A stretch of DNA of 64,000 nt, taken from positions 546,001-610,000 of the forward strand of contig NZ_CP021081.1 of the NCBI RefSeq assembly GCF_003444775.1, in the 5' to 3' direction. Below the pieces are notes generated by a model. It saw only the letters and a program-made list of their open reading frames with translations, had not been told where the DNA came from and searched no databases. The DNA comes from Deinococcus ficus. GTDB taxonomy: Bacteria > Deinococcota > Deinococci > Deinococcales > Deinococcaceae. This document shows, piece by piece, positions 22,981-31,238 of this stretch (the first letter of the stretch is position 1; each line of letters starts with the position of its first letter). The position numbers were made by a program, and so were the translations under genes.

Positions 22981-22995
22981 CCGGTCACCGACCAC

Positions 22996-23023
22996 GGGCG
23001 CGGCGGTAAACCCAGCCGCGCCC
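22996..23023. terminator. Hairpin between convergent genes
   Basis: 9-bp stem GGGCGCGGC/GCCGCGCCC with a 10-nt loop between the 101-aa gene and the SDR gene. No strong T-run. Confidence 0.5.
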
Positions 23024-23040
23024 ATCGCCTTCTCAGGGCG

Positions 23041-23811
23041 CTACAGCGCCATCCACCCACCGTCCGCAGTGATCACCGCGCCGTTGATCATCCGAGACTC
23101 GTCCGACACCAGATAAAGCGCCAGGCTCGCGATGTCCGACGGCTGCAGGTACTGCGGAATCAGCTGCGCGAACGCCCCGGCCCGCTGCGCGCCCACCGGG
23201 TCCAGACGGTCCTGCGGCATGCTCTCGCCGATGTTCGTGGCGGTGCCGCCGGGCGCGATCAGGTTGCAGCGAATCCCGCGCTGCGCGTACTGCCACGCGG
23301 TGTTGCGCGTCAGGCCCAGCAGCGCGTGCTTGGACGTCGTGTACGCCGCCCCGGCCGCGCCCCCGCTCAGGCTGGCGGTGGAGCCCACGTTCACGATGCT
23401 GCCCCCCGGCGTCTCCTGCGAGAGCATCTGCTGCACCGCGCGGCGCATCGCGTACATCGGCCCGTGCAGGTTCACGGCCAGCACCCGCTCCCACACCTCG
23501 TTCGTGACGTCCCCCACGGCCGCCATGTAATCCATGATTCCGGCGTTGTTCACCAGCGCGTCCAGCCGCCCGAACTCCCGCACCGCCACGTCGATCACAC
23601 CCTCAGCGACCGCCTGCTCGGCCATGCTGCCCTGAAACGGCACCACCGCCCCGCCCGCCGCCTGGATGCCCCGCACCGCCGCGTCCAGCCGCCCGGCATT
23701 CAGATCCGCCGCGACCACCCGCGCGCCCTCCTGCGTGAAGCGCTGCGCCATCGCCAGCCCCATCCCCGACGCCGCGCCCGTCACCACGATGACCTTGTCC
23801 TGCACCCTCAT
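23041..23811 (-). CDS. Short-chain dehydrogenase/reductase
   Basis: 256 aa classical SDR. The Rossmann motif VVTGAASGMGLAMA is at residues 9-22 and NNAG near residue 80. A catalytic Ser sits in VNVGSTASLSGG, and the Tyr/Lys pair in YTTSKHALLG (YxxxK). NAD(H) is more likely than NADP(H), because an Asp (AADLNAGRL) ends strand 2. The substrate is unknown; SDRs of this type often act on sugars or 3-oxoacyl compounds. It starts at ATG 23811, without a clear TANNNT or ribosome binding site. Confidence 0.88.
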   Translation of the reverse strand: MRVQDKVIVVTGAASGMGLAMAQRFTQEGARVVAADLNAGRLDAAVRGIQAAGGAVVPFQGSMAEQAVAEGVIDVAVREFGRLDALVNNAGIMDYMAAVGDVTNEVWERVLAVNLHGPMYAMRRAVQQMLSQETPGGSIVNVGSTASLSGGAAGAAYTTSKHALLGLTRNTAWQYAQRGIRCNLIAPGGTATNIGESMPQDRLDPVGAQRAGAFAQLIPQYLQPSDIASLALYLVSDESRMINGAVITADGGWMAL

Positions 23812-23939
23812 CGCCGGCCTCCAGCACCCGTCCCTCCCCCGGGCAGGCCAGCCGGACAGTCCGGCCGGCACCGGGACGGAAGGCGGATCACGCTGAGGCT
23901 ACGCCCGCACCCCCGGGCAGCTGTCCCGCCCCCGTGGGC

Positions 23940-24347
23940 CTACTCCAGCACGGTCCGGACGCCCTCCTCAAAGGTCAGGGCGGCGGTGTCCTGGCGGGAC
24001 TTCACGACGTTCCGCCGCCACGGCATCCACTCCGTGCGGCCGTCTGCCGAGCGCAGGAACCCGCGCTGCCCCACCTCCACCGTCCGCGCCGGCCCCTGCA
24101 GCAGCGCCGCCAGCCCCGCCCGGACCGCTTCCGGGTCCCGTAGTGGCCCGGTCAGGCGCGCGCCCGGCACCGCGTCCGGCACCTCGCCCTCCGTGCCGCG
24201 CACCAGCGCCGCCGGGTGCGGGCGGTACAGCTCCACCGTGAAACCCTCCAGTGCCAGCAGCGCCGCCGTGGCCTCCGCGACCGTCAGCGGGCGGCTGAAG
24301 GTCACGTGCACGTCCAGCTCGAACCCACGGACGCCCTTCTCGCTCAT
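23940..24347 (-). CDS. Hypothetical protein in DinB operon
   Basis: 135 aa, not recognised. It overlaps the upstream DinB gene by 4 nt (ATGA), so translation is coupled. The N-terminal half has a ferredoxin-like alternation (FELDVHVTFSRPLTVAEATAALLALEGFTVELYRP). The C-terminus (RTEWMPWRRNVVKSRQDTAAL) is basic and aromatic. No signal, helix or catalytic signature. Confidence 0.55.
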   Translation of the reverse strand: MSEKGVRGFELDVHVTFSRPLTVAEATAALLALEGFTVELYRPHPAALVRGTEGEVPDAVPGARLTGPLRDPEAVRAGLAALLQGPARTVEVGQRGFLRSADGRTEWMPWRRNVVKSRQDTAALTFEEGVRTVLE

Positions 24348-24883
24348 GACGGCGTGGGCTCCGCCGCCGCGCTGCGTTCCAGCAGCTCCCGGTGGCCCCG
24401 GATGTGCCCGGACACCATGCGCAGCCAGTCCAGCGCGTCCAGCTCGCCGTAGAAGGGATGCCAGTACGTCCGGCCCGGCGTTTCACACACCCCGGCTGCC
24501 CCCGCCACCAGCGCCTCGCGGTGCGCCGCCCAGCGCGCCTCCCAGTCCGCCCACGCGACCCCGTCCTCCGAGGGCAGGGAGGGCGCCGGGGCCTGACGCC
24601 GGCCGTCTTTCAGCACCCCGGGCGTCTGGGGCGTGGGCCGCAGTTCCCGGTCGGACGTCAGCAGCCGGAACAGCGGCACGATGCTGTCCCCGATCTTCAT
24701 CACGTGCTCCAGCTCCTGCGCCGGGCTCCACTCCCGGCCCGGCTGCACCCGGGTCCAGTCGGCCTGCCGGGTGCGCAGGTGGGCTTCCAGCGCGTCCAGT
24801 TCCCGCACCAGCCCGGCGCGCACGTCGTCCGGCGTCTCACCCATCGCCCGGAGCACGCCCGGGTCCTGCAGAGGTTTCGTCAT
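24344..24883 (-). CDS. DinB-family protein
   Basis: 179 aa four-helix DinB fold. The metal-site histidines fall in SPAQELEHVMKIGDS (first His) and MVSGHIRGHREL (two more). DinB/YfiT proteins are metal-dependent, and some are bacillithiol-S-transferases. Deinococcus is known to use bacillithiol, and DinB proteins are expanded there; a transferase role is inference. TACACT 7 nt before the ATG gives a leaderless start. A second DinB domain is fused to MazG at 3.6 kb. Confidence 0.82.
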   Translation of the reverse strand: MTKPLQDPGVLRAMGETPDDVRAGLVRELDALEAHLRTRQADWTRVQPGREWSPAQELEHVMKIGDSIVPLFRLLTSDRELRPTPQTPGVLKDGRRQAPAPSLPSEDGVAWADWEARWAAHREALVAGAAGVCETPGRTYWHPFYGELDALDWLRMVSGHIRGHRELLERSAAAEPTPS

Positions 24884-24925
24884 GCAGGGCAGTGTACAGG
24901 GGCCGCCCCGCGCGGCCCCACCATT

Positions 24926-26848
24926 TCAGCGGGCCAGTCCTGCCGCGAACCCCACCCGCGCCGCCCAACCGGGCCGGTCGATCAGCGGGTTGCGGTTCCC
25001 CTGCGCCGCGTGAATCGCCGCGTTGCGGTGCCGCTCCCAGTCGCCCGGCGGGTCCGCCGCATGCCACGCCAGCAGCGTGCCCAGCTCCTCCGGGCCGTAC
25101 TGCCGGACCACCCCCGGGTACCGCAGCAGGAAATACAGCGTCGCGCGCGCCGCCGCGCCCTTCCCGCGCGCCGGTTCGAACTGCCCCGGCTCCCGCTTGC
25201 CGCAGTCGCCGCGCACCACCTCGCCGTAATCCGCGAAGTCCGCGTACGGCGTGTTTCCCCGGAAACTGTTGCAGCCGGGCTCACACGCGAACAGGTGGTG
25301 CAGGTCACCGCGCATCGGCTCCTGCTTCCCGAACCAGCTCTGCGGGACCACGTGCTCGCAGTTGTACGGCAGCGCCTCCTCCAGCGCCTCCACGTTCAGG
25401 TTCTCCCGCGCGGCCAGCGCCACCCGCCGGCCCTCCGTGAGCAGGTCCGCGGCGATGAATTCCTGCGGCGCGTGCTCCCGGCCGCTGTACAGGCTCCGCA
25501 GTTTCCCGTCCGGCCAGACGTCCACCACCGGGTACAGCCGCCGCGCCGGATCGTACGCCGGCCGGCGCTCATGCGTCCGCACGAGCAGCGCCGACAGGGC
25601 CGCAAACAGCGCCTCCGGGTCCGCCTGCGCGTCCACGCCCGTGTAGTACGCCTCCGCGACCTCCGCGTCCCGCGGGTCCAGGTACGCGCCCGGGGCCGGA
25701 ACCGGCGTGGGTGCCGGGCCGGCCACCGGCACGCGCAACTGCACCGTCACCGGCAGCGTCACCCGGCCGTCAACGCCGGGCGTCACCGCGCCCAGGTCCA
25801 GCACCACGCCGGAGGCCCGCGCCGCCTCCGTCACCGGGGGCAGCGTGCCGCTCAGCACGCCCGCCACCAGGGCGTTTCCCTGCAGGTCCGCCCGCGAACG
25901 CAGGTCCTCCAGGATGCGGCTCACCCGCACGCCCTCGTTCGCGATCCAGTCGATGTCCGTGTCGGCGTCCCCGGGTTTCAGCGGGGTGCCGTCGCGCCGC
26001 AGCGGGCGGCCCTGCGCGTCCGTTCGCGGCACGCCGCTGTGGTGCAGCGCCACGACCTCCCAGGCGTCGTTGAAGACCGGGCTGCCGCTGCTGCCGGGCG
26101 CCGTGTCCGTCTCGTAATGCAGGAAGTCCGGCAGGCGGTCCACCAGCCGGTTCTCCCGCAGCGCCACCTGTTTTGGCTTGCCGCTCGGGTGCTGCACGAT
26201 GCTCAGCGCCTCGCCCAGCACGTGCTTGTCCGCACTGCCGAAGCAGGGCAGCCACCCGAACGCCCCCGCGTCCCCCTTCACCGCCACCAGCGAGTAATCC
26301 AGCGGCGCGGACGTCACGAACAGCGCCTGCGGGTCCAGCTCGAACGTCGTCCGTTCACGCAGGGTCCCGTCCGGCTTCAGCTCGTAATCGAACTCGATCA
26401 CGCTGAACTGCGCGGCCGCCATGCTGTCCAGCACGTGATGGTTCGTCAGGATGGTCCGCGCGCTGCACAGCCAGCCCGTCCCGAACCCCACCGTGCGGCC
26501 CCGGCTGTCCCGCAGCACGATCCGCCCCACCGCCCGCGCCGCCGTCCGCGCCAGATCCAGGTACGCCACGTTCACCAGATCGTTCGCGCCCAGCACCCGT
26601 TCCAGCCGGTGCCGGACGTCCTCCGGCAGCCGCGCCGCCACTGCCGGCAAGTCCTCCTGTCCCTCGACCAGCGCCTGCGCGTCCCCCAGCGGCACGCCCA
26701 CCCGCGTCAGGCGCGCTTCCACCCGCGCCGGCGCCTCGGCCGCCAGTGGCCCGCCCGCGGTCAGGCGCTCCAGATTCACCGTCCGCTGCGGGTCGCGGCG
26801 GACGAAACGGGCCTGCGTGGCGGTCAGCACCTCAGGGGGAATGTCCAT
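24926..26848 (-). CDS. Trypsin-like serine protease fused to endonuclease I-type domain
   Basis: 640 aa without signal peptide or membrane helix. Residues 1-100 form a helical N-terminal region. Residues ~105-275 are a V8/trypsin-like protease with triad H138 (ILTNHHVL), D184 (LDYSLVAV) and S254 (PGSSGSPVF). A linker with a Pro-rich stretch (374-388) follows. Residues ~395-620 resemble bacterial endonuclease I: NCEHVVPQSWF (496-506), GDLHHLF (514-520) and CNSFRGNTPY (526-535), the His-Asn-Arg metal site. Both active sites look intact. TAGGGT 6 nt before the ATG gives a leaderless start. A regulated defence or self-killing role is inference. Confidence 0.85.
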   Translation of the reverse strand: MDIPPEVLTATQARFVRRDPQRTVNLERLTAGGPLAAEAPARVEARLTRVGVPLGDAQALVEGQEDLPAVAARLPEDVRHRLERVLGANDLVNVAYLDLARTAARAVGRIVLRDSRGRTVGFGTGWLCSARTILTNHHVLDSMAAAQFSVIEFDYELKPDGTLRERTTFELDPQALFVTSAPLDYSLVAVKGDAGAFGWLPCFGSADKHVLGEALSIVQHPSGKPKQVALRENRLVDRLPDFLHYETDTAPGSSGSPVFNDAWEVVALHHSGVPRTDAQGRPLRRDGTPLKPGDADTDIDWIANEGVRVSRILEDLRSRADLQGNALVAGVLSGTLPPVTEAARASGVVLDLGAVTPGVDGRVTLPVTVQLRVPVAGPAPTPVPAPGAYLDPRDAEVAEAYYTGVDAQADPEALFAALSALLVRTHERRPAYDPARRLYPVVDVWPDGKLRSLYSGREHAPQEFIAADLLTEGRRVALAARENLNVEALEEALPYNCEHVVPQSWFGKQEPMRGDLHHLFACEPGCNSFRGNTPYADFADYGEVVRGDCGKREPGQFEPARGKGAAARATLYFLLRYPGVVRQYGPEELGTLLAWHAADPPGDWERHRNAAIHAAQGNRNPLIDRPGWAARVGFAAGLAR

Positions 26849-26963
26849 TCACTCACCCTAGCAGTCAGGTATGGACGTAAGAAGAGGATTTGAGTAAGTG
26901 CAAAACTTAATGCGCCTCTGCTGCGCAAGCGCTTCAATGCCAGGAGAGACTGCAGAAACAGTT

Positions 26964-26993
26964 CGCCTGCATGCCATGAAGACCATGCAGGCG
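26964..26993 (-). terminator. Hairpin after serS
   Basis: Perfect 10-bp inverted repeat CGCCTGCATG/CATGCAGGCG with a 10-nt loop, 20 nt past the serS stop. On the minus strand it is followed by AACTGTTTCT, a weak T-tract. Confidence 0.65.
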
Positions 26994-27012
26994 GGCTGGA
27001 GTGACGATCAGG

Positions 27013-28290
27013 TCAGCGGACGGGTTGACCGATCACGGCCCGGCCGCCCATCAGCGGCTGCAGCGCCGCCGGGATGCGGATGGTGCCGTCGGCCTGCTGG
27101 TGGTTTTCCAGGAACGGCACCAGGATGCGAGGCGTGGCGATCCCGGTATTGTTCAGGGTGTGCGCGTACACGAGTTTGCCGTCCTCATCGCGGTAACGCA
27201 GGCCCGTCCGGCGCGCCTGCCAGTCGCCCAGGTACGAGCAGCTGTGCGTCTCGCGGTACTTCTCCTCGCTGGGCACCCAGGTCTCGATGTCGTACATGAG
27301 GACCTTCCCGGCCCCCATGTCGCCCGTGCAGTTCTGAATCACGCGGTACGGCAGTTCCAGCGCCTGCAGCAGCGCCTCGGCGTTGCCGAGCAGCGTCTGG
27401 AACCACTGCATGCCCTCCTGCTCGTCGGCGCGGCACAGCACGTACTGCTCGACCTTGCGGAACTCGTGCACGCGGATCAGGCCCCGCACGTCCCGGCCGG
27501 CACTCCCGGCCTCGCGACGGAACGCGCCGCTGATCGCCGCGAACGTCAGCGGCAGCTGCTCGTGCGAGAGCTGCTCCCCGGCGTACAGGCTGTTCACGGG
27601 CACTTCCGCCGTGCCGGCCAGCATCAGCTCGTCGCCTTCCATCTTGTACACGGACTCCTCGTCGCCGGGGAAATGCCCACTGTTCACCAGCGTCTCCGGG
27701 CGCACCAGGGCCGTGGTGCTCAGCGGCGTGAAGCCCCGCGCGGCCAGGAACTGCATGGCGAACATCTGAATCGCCATTTCCAGCAGCGCCGCGTCCCCTT
27801 TCAGCAGGTAGCTGCGGCTGCCGGACACCCGCGCCACCCGCTCGAAGTCCGCCCAGCCCTGCTTTTCAAGCAACTCCACCTGATCCCACGGCTGGAAGTT
27901 GAACTCGGGCAGCGTCCCCTCACGGCGCAGCTCCACGTTCTCCGAGTCGTCCGCGCCGACCGGCACGTCCGCGTGCGGAACCTGAGGCACGCGCAGCAGT
28001 AGCTGCCGCAACTGGTCCTCATGCGCCCGCAGGGCCGGTTCCAGACCCTTGAGCTCCTCGCCCAGGTCCTTGCCCTTCTGAATCAGCGCCGGGCGGTCCT
28101 CGGCACTGGCCTTCGGGACCAGCTTCGCGTTCGCGTTGCGCTCGGCCTGCAGGGACTCCACCCGCTGCTTCAGGGCCGTCAGGTCACGGTCCAGGGTCAG
28201 CACCTCATCCAGGTCCAGCGGCGTGCCCTTGACCTGAATGGCGCGGCGCACCGCGTCCGGGTTCTCACGAATGAAACGGAGGTCCAGCAT
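27013..28290 (-). CDS. serS: Seryl-tRNA synthetase
   Basis: 425 aa. The N-terminal coiled-coil arm (about residues 30-110) binds the long variable arm of tRNA-Ser. The class II core has motif 2 in FRREAGSAGRDVRGLIRVHEFRKVE and motif 3 near GIATPRILVPFLENHQQADGTIRIP. Start and end match the family ([17 protein letters not shown]). The stop of gatC overlaps its ATG by 1 nt, so it is translated from the gatC transcript. Confidence 0.97.
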   Translation of the reverse strand: MLDLRFIRENPDAVRRAIQVKGTPLDLDEVLTLDRDLTALKQRVESLQAERNANAKLVPKASAEDRPALIQKGKDLGEELKGLEPALRAHEDQLRQLLLRVPQVPHADVPVGADDSENVELRREGTLPEFNFQPWDQVELLEKQGWADFERVARVSGSRSYLLKGDAALLEMAIQMFAMQFLAARGFTPLSTTALVRPETLVNSGHFPGDEESVYKMEGDELMLAGTAEVPVNSLYAGEQLSHEQLPLTFAAISGAFRREAGSAGRDVRGLIRVHEFRKVEQYVLCRADEQEGMQWFQTLLGNAEALLQALELPYRVIQNCTGDMGAGKVLMYDIETWVPSEEKYRETHSCSYLGDWQARRTGLRYRDEDGKLVYAHTLNNTGIATPRILVPFLENHQQADGTIRIPAALQPLMGGRAVIGQPVR

Positions 28291-28580
28291 CAGTCCGCCT
28301 CCACCGTGCGCGGCACGCGAATCTGGCCGTCCTGCGTCTCGGCCGCCAGGGACAGCGCCACCGCCTGCGGGAACACCTCGCCGGGCTCATCCTCGCGCAG
28401 CACGTTCACCAGCGTCACCGGCCGCTGCATTTCCGCCACGCCGTCCGTGTCCACACTGGACAGCTGCTCGAAGTACCCCAGGACCTTGTTCAGGTCGGCC
28501 GTCATGGCCTCCCGCTCCCCCGGGTTCAGGTGCAGCCGCGCCAGCGCTGCCAAATGATCCAGCTCCGCCACATCAATCAT
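28290..28580 (-). CDS. gatC: Asp/Glu-tRNA amidotransferase subunit C
   Basis: 96 aa. It wraps around GatA-GatB in the complex that converts Asp-tRNA-Asn and Glu-tRNA-Gln to the amides. The core reads [19 protein letters not shown] and later VLREDEPGE, typical of GatC. gatA and gatB are not in the window. TATACT lies 7 nt before ATG 28580, so a leaderless gatC-serS transcript is likely. The linkage of gatC and serS brings two tRNA-charging functions together. Confidence 0.92.
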   Translation of the reverse strand: MIDVAELDHLAALARLHLNPGEREAMTADLNKVLGYFEQLSSVDTDGVAEMQRPVTLVNVLREDEPGEVFPQAVALSLAAETQDGQIRVPRTVEAD

Positions 28581-28618
28581 GCCCCGGAGTATACGAGGGG
28601 CAGGCTGTGATGCCCGGC

Positions 28619-28930
28619 CTACTCCTCCGCACCCGGAACATCTGGTGCGCGGAAACTCTGGAGGGTCTGCCGCACCTTCCACGGATCAAGTTCAAGCGTA
28701 CGCTGGTCCTCCTGCCAGTCCCAGGAGATGCTCACCGTGCCCATACGGGCCGTTCCCCCGGTCCCATGAAACCAGAATCGGATGTCCCCGACCTGCCCGG
28801 ACTGGGGCAGCTCATCGTTCCAGATGCGGTCCAGCGTGACCGGTCCATAGGTTTGCGCCAGACGGCCAAGGAGGTGCCTGACCTGCGTCTCGTAGGCCTG
28901 CACCTCCTCCCGGGTCAGGGACCCGCTCAC
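28619..28930 (-). CDS. Small hypothetical protein co-transcribed with fabI
   Basis: 103 aa, not recognised. The GTG start at 28930 is 4 nt after the fabI stop, with AAGGAC upstream, so it shares the fabI mRNA. The protein is soluble, with an N-terminal helix and a beta-rich middle ([25 protein letters not shown]). Its codons contain more A and T in third positions than its neighbours. Function unknown. Confidence 0.55.
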   Translation of the reverse strand: MSGSLTREEVQAYETQVRHLLGRLAQTYGPVTLDRIWNDELPQSGQVGDIRFWFHGTGGTARMGTVSISWDWQEDQRTLELDPWKVRQTLQSFRAPDVPGAEE

Positions 28931-28934
28931 CAGT

Positions 28935-29738
28935 TCAGTCCTTGCTTTCGGGGCTGCCTTCCTTGACGGTCATGATGCTCAGGCCGGCGTCCACGTAGAT
29001 GGTCTGGCCGGTCACGCCGGTGCTCAGGTCGGAGAGCAGGAACAGGGCCAGTTTGCCCACTTCCTCGGGGGTGGCGTTGCGGCCGAAGGCGGCGTTGCGG
29101 GCGCCCTTGTCGTACAGGCCGCCGAAGCCGGGGATGCTGCGCGCGGCGATGGTGCGCATGGGGCCGGCGCTGATGGTGTTCACGCGGATCTCGCGGTCGC
29201 CGAGGTCGGCGGCGAGGTAGCGGGTGGCGGCTTCCAGCGCGGCTTTCGCGACGCCCATGACGTTGTACTTGGGCACGACCTGCCGGGAGGCGTGGTAGGT
29301 GAGGCTGATGATGCTGCCGCCGTTCGGCATCAGGGGTTCGGCGTGCCGGGCGGCGGACACCAGGGTGTAGGCGCTGACGTTCAGGGCCGTGTTCCAGTCG
29401 TCGGCGGTGGTGTGCAGGAAGCGGCCTTCCATGGCGGTGCGGGGCGCGAACGCGATGCTGTGCACCAGGACGTCCAGCGTGCCGAACTCGGTGCTCACGC
29501 GCTCGAACAGGGCGGTCATGTCGTCTTCGCTGGTGGCGTCGGCCTGCTGGATCCACGTGCCGGGGTGGGGCGCGGTGAGTTTTTCCAGTTCGCCCCGCAG
29601 GCGCTCACCCTGGTAGCTGAAGCCCACGCGGCAGCCGGCAGCGAGAAGCTGCTGCGCGATGGCCCAGCCGAGGCTGCGGGAGTTGGCGACGCCCATCACC
29701 AGGGCGGTCTTGCCGGACAGGTCGAGTGTGATGCTCAT
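28935..29738 (-). CDS. fabI: Enoyl-ACP reductase (NADH), FabI type
   Basis: 267 aa divergent SDR that performs the last reduction of fatty-acid elongation. The FabI nucleotide site reads LVMGVANSRSLGWAIA, and the Tyr-x6-Lys pair is in YNVMGVAKAALE. The NTISAGPMRTIAARSIPGF segment is the flexible substrate lid. Start ATG 29738 is in line with other FabI proteins, and TACATT lies 8 nt before it (leaderless). It is a single enoyl reductase of the triclosan-binding class (family knowledge). Confidence 0.95.
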   Translation of the reverse strand: MSITLDLSGKTALVMGVANSRSLGWAIAQQLLAAGCRVGFSYQGERLRGELEKLTAPHPGTWIQQADATSEDDMTALFERVSTEFGTLDVLVHSIAFAPRTAMEGRFLHTTADDWNTALNVSAYTLVSAARHAEPLMPNGGSIISLTYHASRQVVPKYNVMGVAKAALEAATRYLAADLGDREIRVNTISAGPMRTIAARSIPGFGGLYDKGARNAAFGRNATPEEVGKLALFLLSDLSTGVTGQTIYVDAGLSIMTVKEGSPESKD

Positions 29739-29859
29739 CTGCGCTGAATGTAGCAACCCCGCCGGGGGGGCGTTGATGCGGGTGCAGGTTTCCGATCGGG
29801 GCGCGTGTGAAGTTCCCGGGCGGCGCGGCGGGCCGCGGGGCGTCAGAATGTGGTGAGAG

Positions 29860-30621
29860 ATGGCTGGAAATACTGAGCTTCTGATGCTGCATGCCCCCCA
29901 CCTGTCGGCCCGGCACGCCTTCACCACCCGGGCGGGCGGCGTGTCGGCCGGGGCGTTCGCGGGGCTGAACCTGGACGACCGGGCGGACGACCCGGCCGCC
30001 GTGCAGGAAAACCGCCGGCGGCTCGCTCAGGCCCTGGACTTCCCCGAGGGCGCTTTCGCGCGGCTGAACCAGGTGCACGGCACACAGGTGCAAGCCGTCA
30101 CGGCGCCCGGCGTGTGGGAGGGCGACGCGCTGGTGACGGCCACGCCGGGCGTGCTGCTGGCGATCGGCACGGCCGACTGCTACCCGCTGCTGCTGGAGGA
30201 CCCGGTGGCGGGCGTGGTGGGCGCGGCGCACGCGGGCTGGAAGGGCACAGTGGGGCTCATCGCGGCGCAGACCGTAGAGGCCATGACGATTCTGGGCGCC
30301 GAACCGGCGAACATCCGCGCGGCGGTCGGGCCGGGCATCTGCGGAGAGCGGTACGAGGTCGGCGCGGACGTCGCCCGGCAGTTCCGCGAGGCGGACCTGG
30401 GGGACTTCGTGCTGAACGTCGGCGGCCGCACGCACCTGGATCTCGCCGGAGCGAACCGCGCCGTGCTGCGGCGCGCGGGCCTGCCGGACGCACAGGTGTG
30501 GGTGTCGGGCCGCTGCTCCACCGAGCCGGACTTCTACTCGTACCGCCGGGACGCCGGCACGACCGGCCGGATGTGGGCCGTGATCGGCCTGCCCGCCCGG
30601 AGCGCCGGGGGAGCGCCGTGA
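29860..30621 (+). CDS. pgeF: Laccase-domain protein, peptidoglycan editing factor/purine phosphorylase
   Basis: 253 aa YfiH family. The metal site is built from NQVHGTQ, GTADCYPLLL and AAHAGWKGT, and GPGICGERYEV follows. Members act on adenosine and inosine and on mis-built UDP-MurNAc tripeptides; the exact role here is not fixed by sequence. It overlaps the next gene by 4 nt (GTGA). Divergent from fabI with a 121-nt spacer. Confidence 0.9.
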   Translation: MAGNTELLMLHAPHLSARHAFTTRAGGVSAGAFAGLNLDDRADDPAAVQENRRRLAQALDFPEGAFARLNQVHGTQVQAVTAPGVWEGDALVTATPGVLLAIGTADCYPLLLEDPVAGVVGAAHAGWKGTVGLIAAQTVEAMTILGAEPANIRAAVGPGICGERYEVGADVARQFREADLGDFVLNVGGRTHLDLAGANRAVLRRAGLPDAQVWVSGRCSTEPDFYSYRRDAGTTGRMWAVIGLPARSAGGAP

Positions 30622-31130
30622 GCCTCCTGAAGCCGGGCGACGTGCTGGCGCACTTTTCGGACATCACGCCGGAATTCCTGGCTGCGCGGGGCCTGCGGGG
30701 CCTGCTGCTGGACCTGGACAACACCCTGGTGCCGTACGGCAGTTACGCCGACGAGCACGACATGGCCGCCTGGACGCACGACCTGCGCGCCGCCGGCATC
30801 CGCCTGTACCTGCTGAGCAACGCCACGTCCCGCCGCGCGGACCTGTGGCTGTCCCGGCTCGGCTTCGACGGGGTCGGCATGGCCGGCAAACCCCACCCGC
30901 GCGCGTACCGCCGCGCCGTGGGGAAACTCGGGCTGCGGCCCGAGCAGGTGGGCATGGTGGGCGATCAGGTGTTCACGGACGTGCTGGGCGGTAATCTGGC
31001 CGGGTTGCACACCATCCTCGTCCGTCCGCTGGCCGACAACGCGCTGCCGCACACCCGCGCCGCCCGGGTCCTCGAAGGCCTGGTGCTGCGCCGCTACGGG
31101 CATGCCTGGAACAACTGGGAGCGGCCGTGA
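30618..31130 (+). CDS. YqeG-family HAD phosphatase
   Basis: 170 aa. HAD motif I is LLLDLDNTLVPYG, motif II Ser is in LYLLSNATS, Lys in GMAGKPHPRAY and the acidic motif IV in MVGDQVFTDVLGG, so the active site is complete. The family is the YqeG/phosphatidylglycerophosphate phosphatase type, cytoplasmic or membrane-peripheral. The GTG start at 30618 overlaps the pgeF stop, fixing it as a coupled gene. Confidence 0.88.
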   Translation: MSLLKPGDVLAHFSDITPEFLAARGLRGLLLDLDNTLVPYGSYADEHDMAAWTHDLRAAGIRLYLLSNATSRRADLWLSRLGFDGVGMAGKPHPRAYRRAVGKLGLRPEQVGMVGDQVFTDVLGGNLAGLHTILVRPLADNALPHTRAARVLEGLVLRRYGHAWNNWERP

Positions 31131-31238
31131 GTGCCCCCCTGCTTCCCGGCGTGGCGCCTCCCGGCCGCGCCTTACCCTGCTGGCCCCCCACGCTTTCCTG
31201 CTCACCCACTCCCCTGACTTTCCTGGAGGAACACGATC

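Noticed and set aside
24392..26893. 833-codon plus-strand open frame opposite the protease-nuclease fusion
   Set aside because: Arg/His/Pro-rich shadow. The minus-strand frame has two recognisable enzymes with full active sites.
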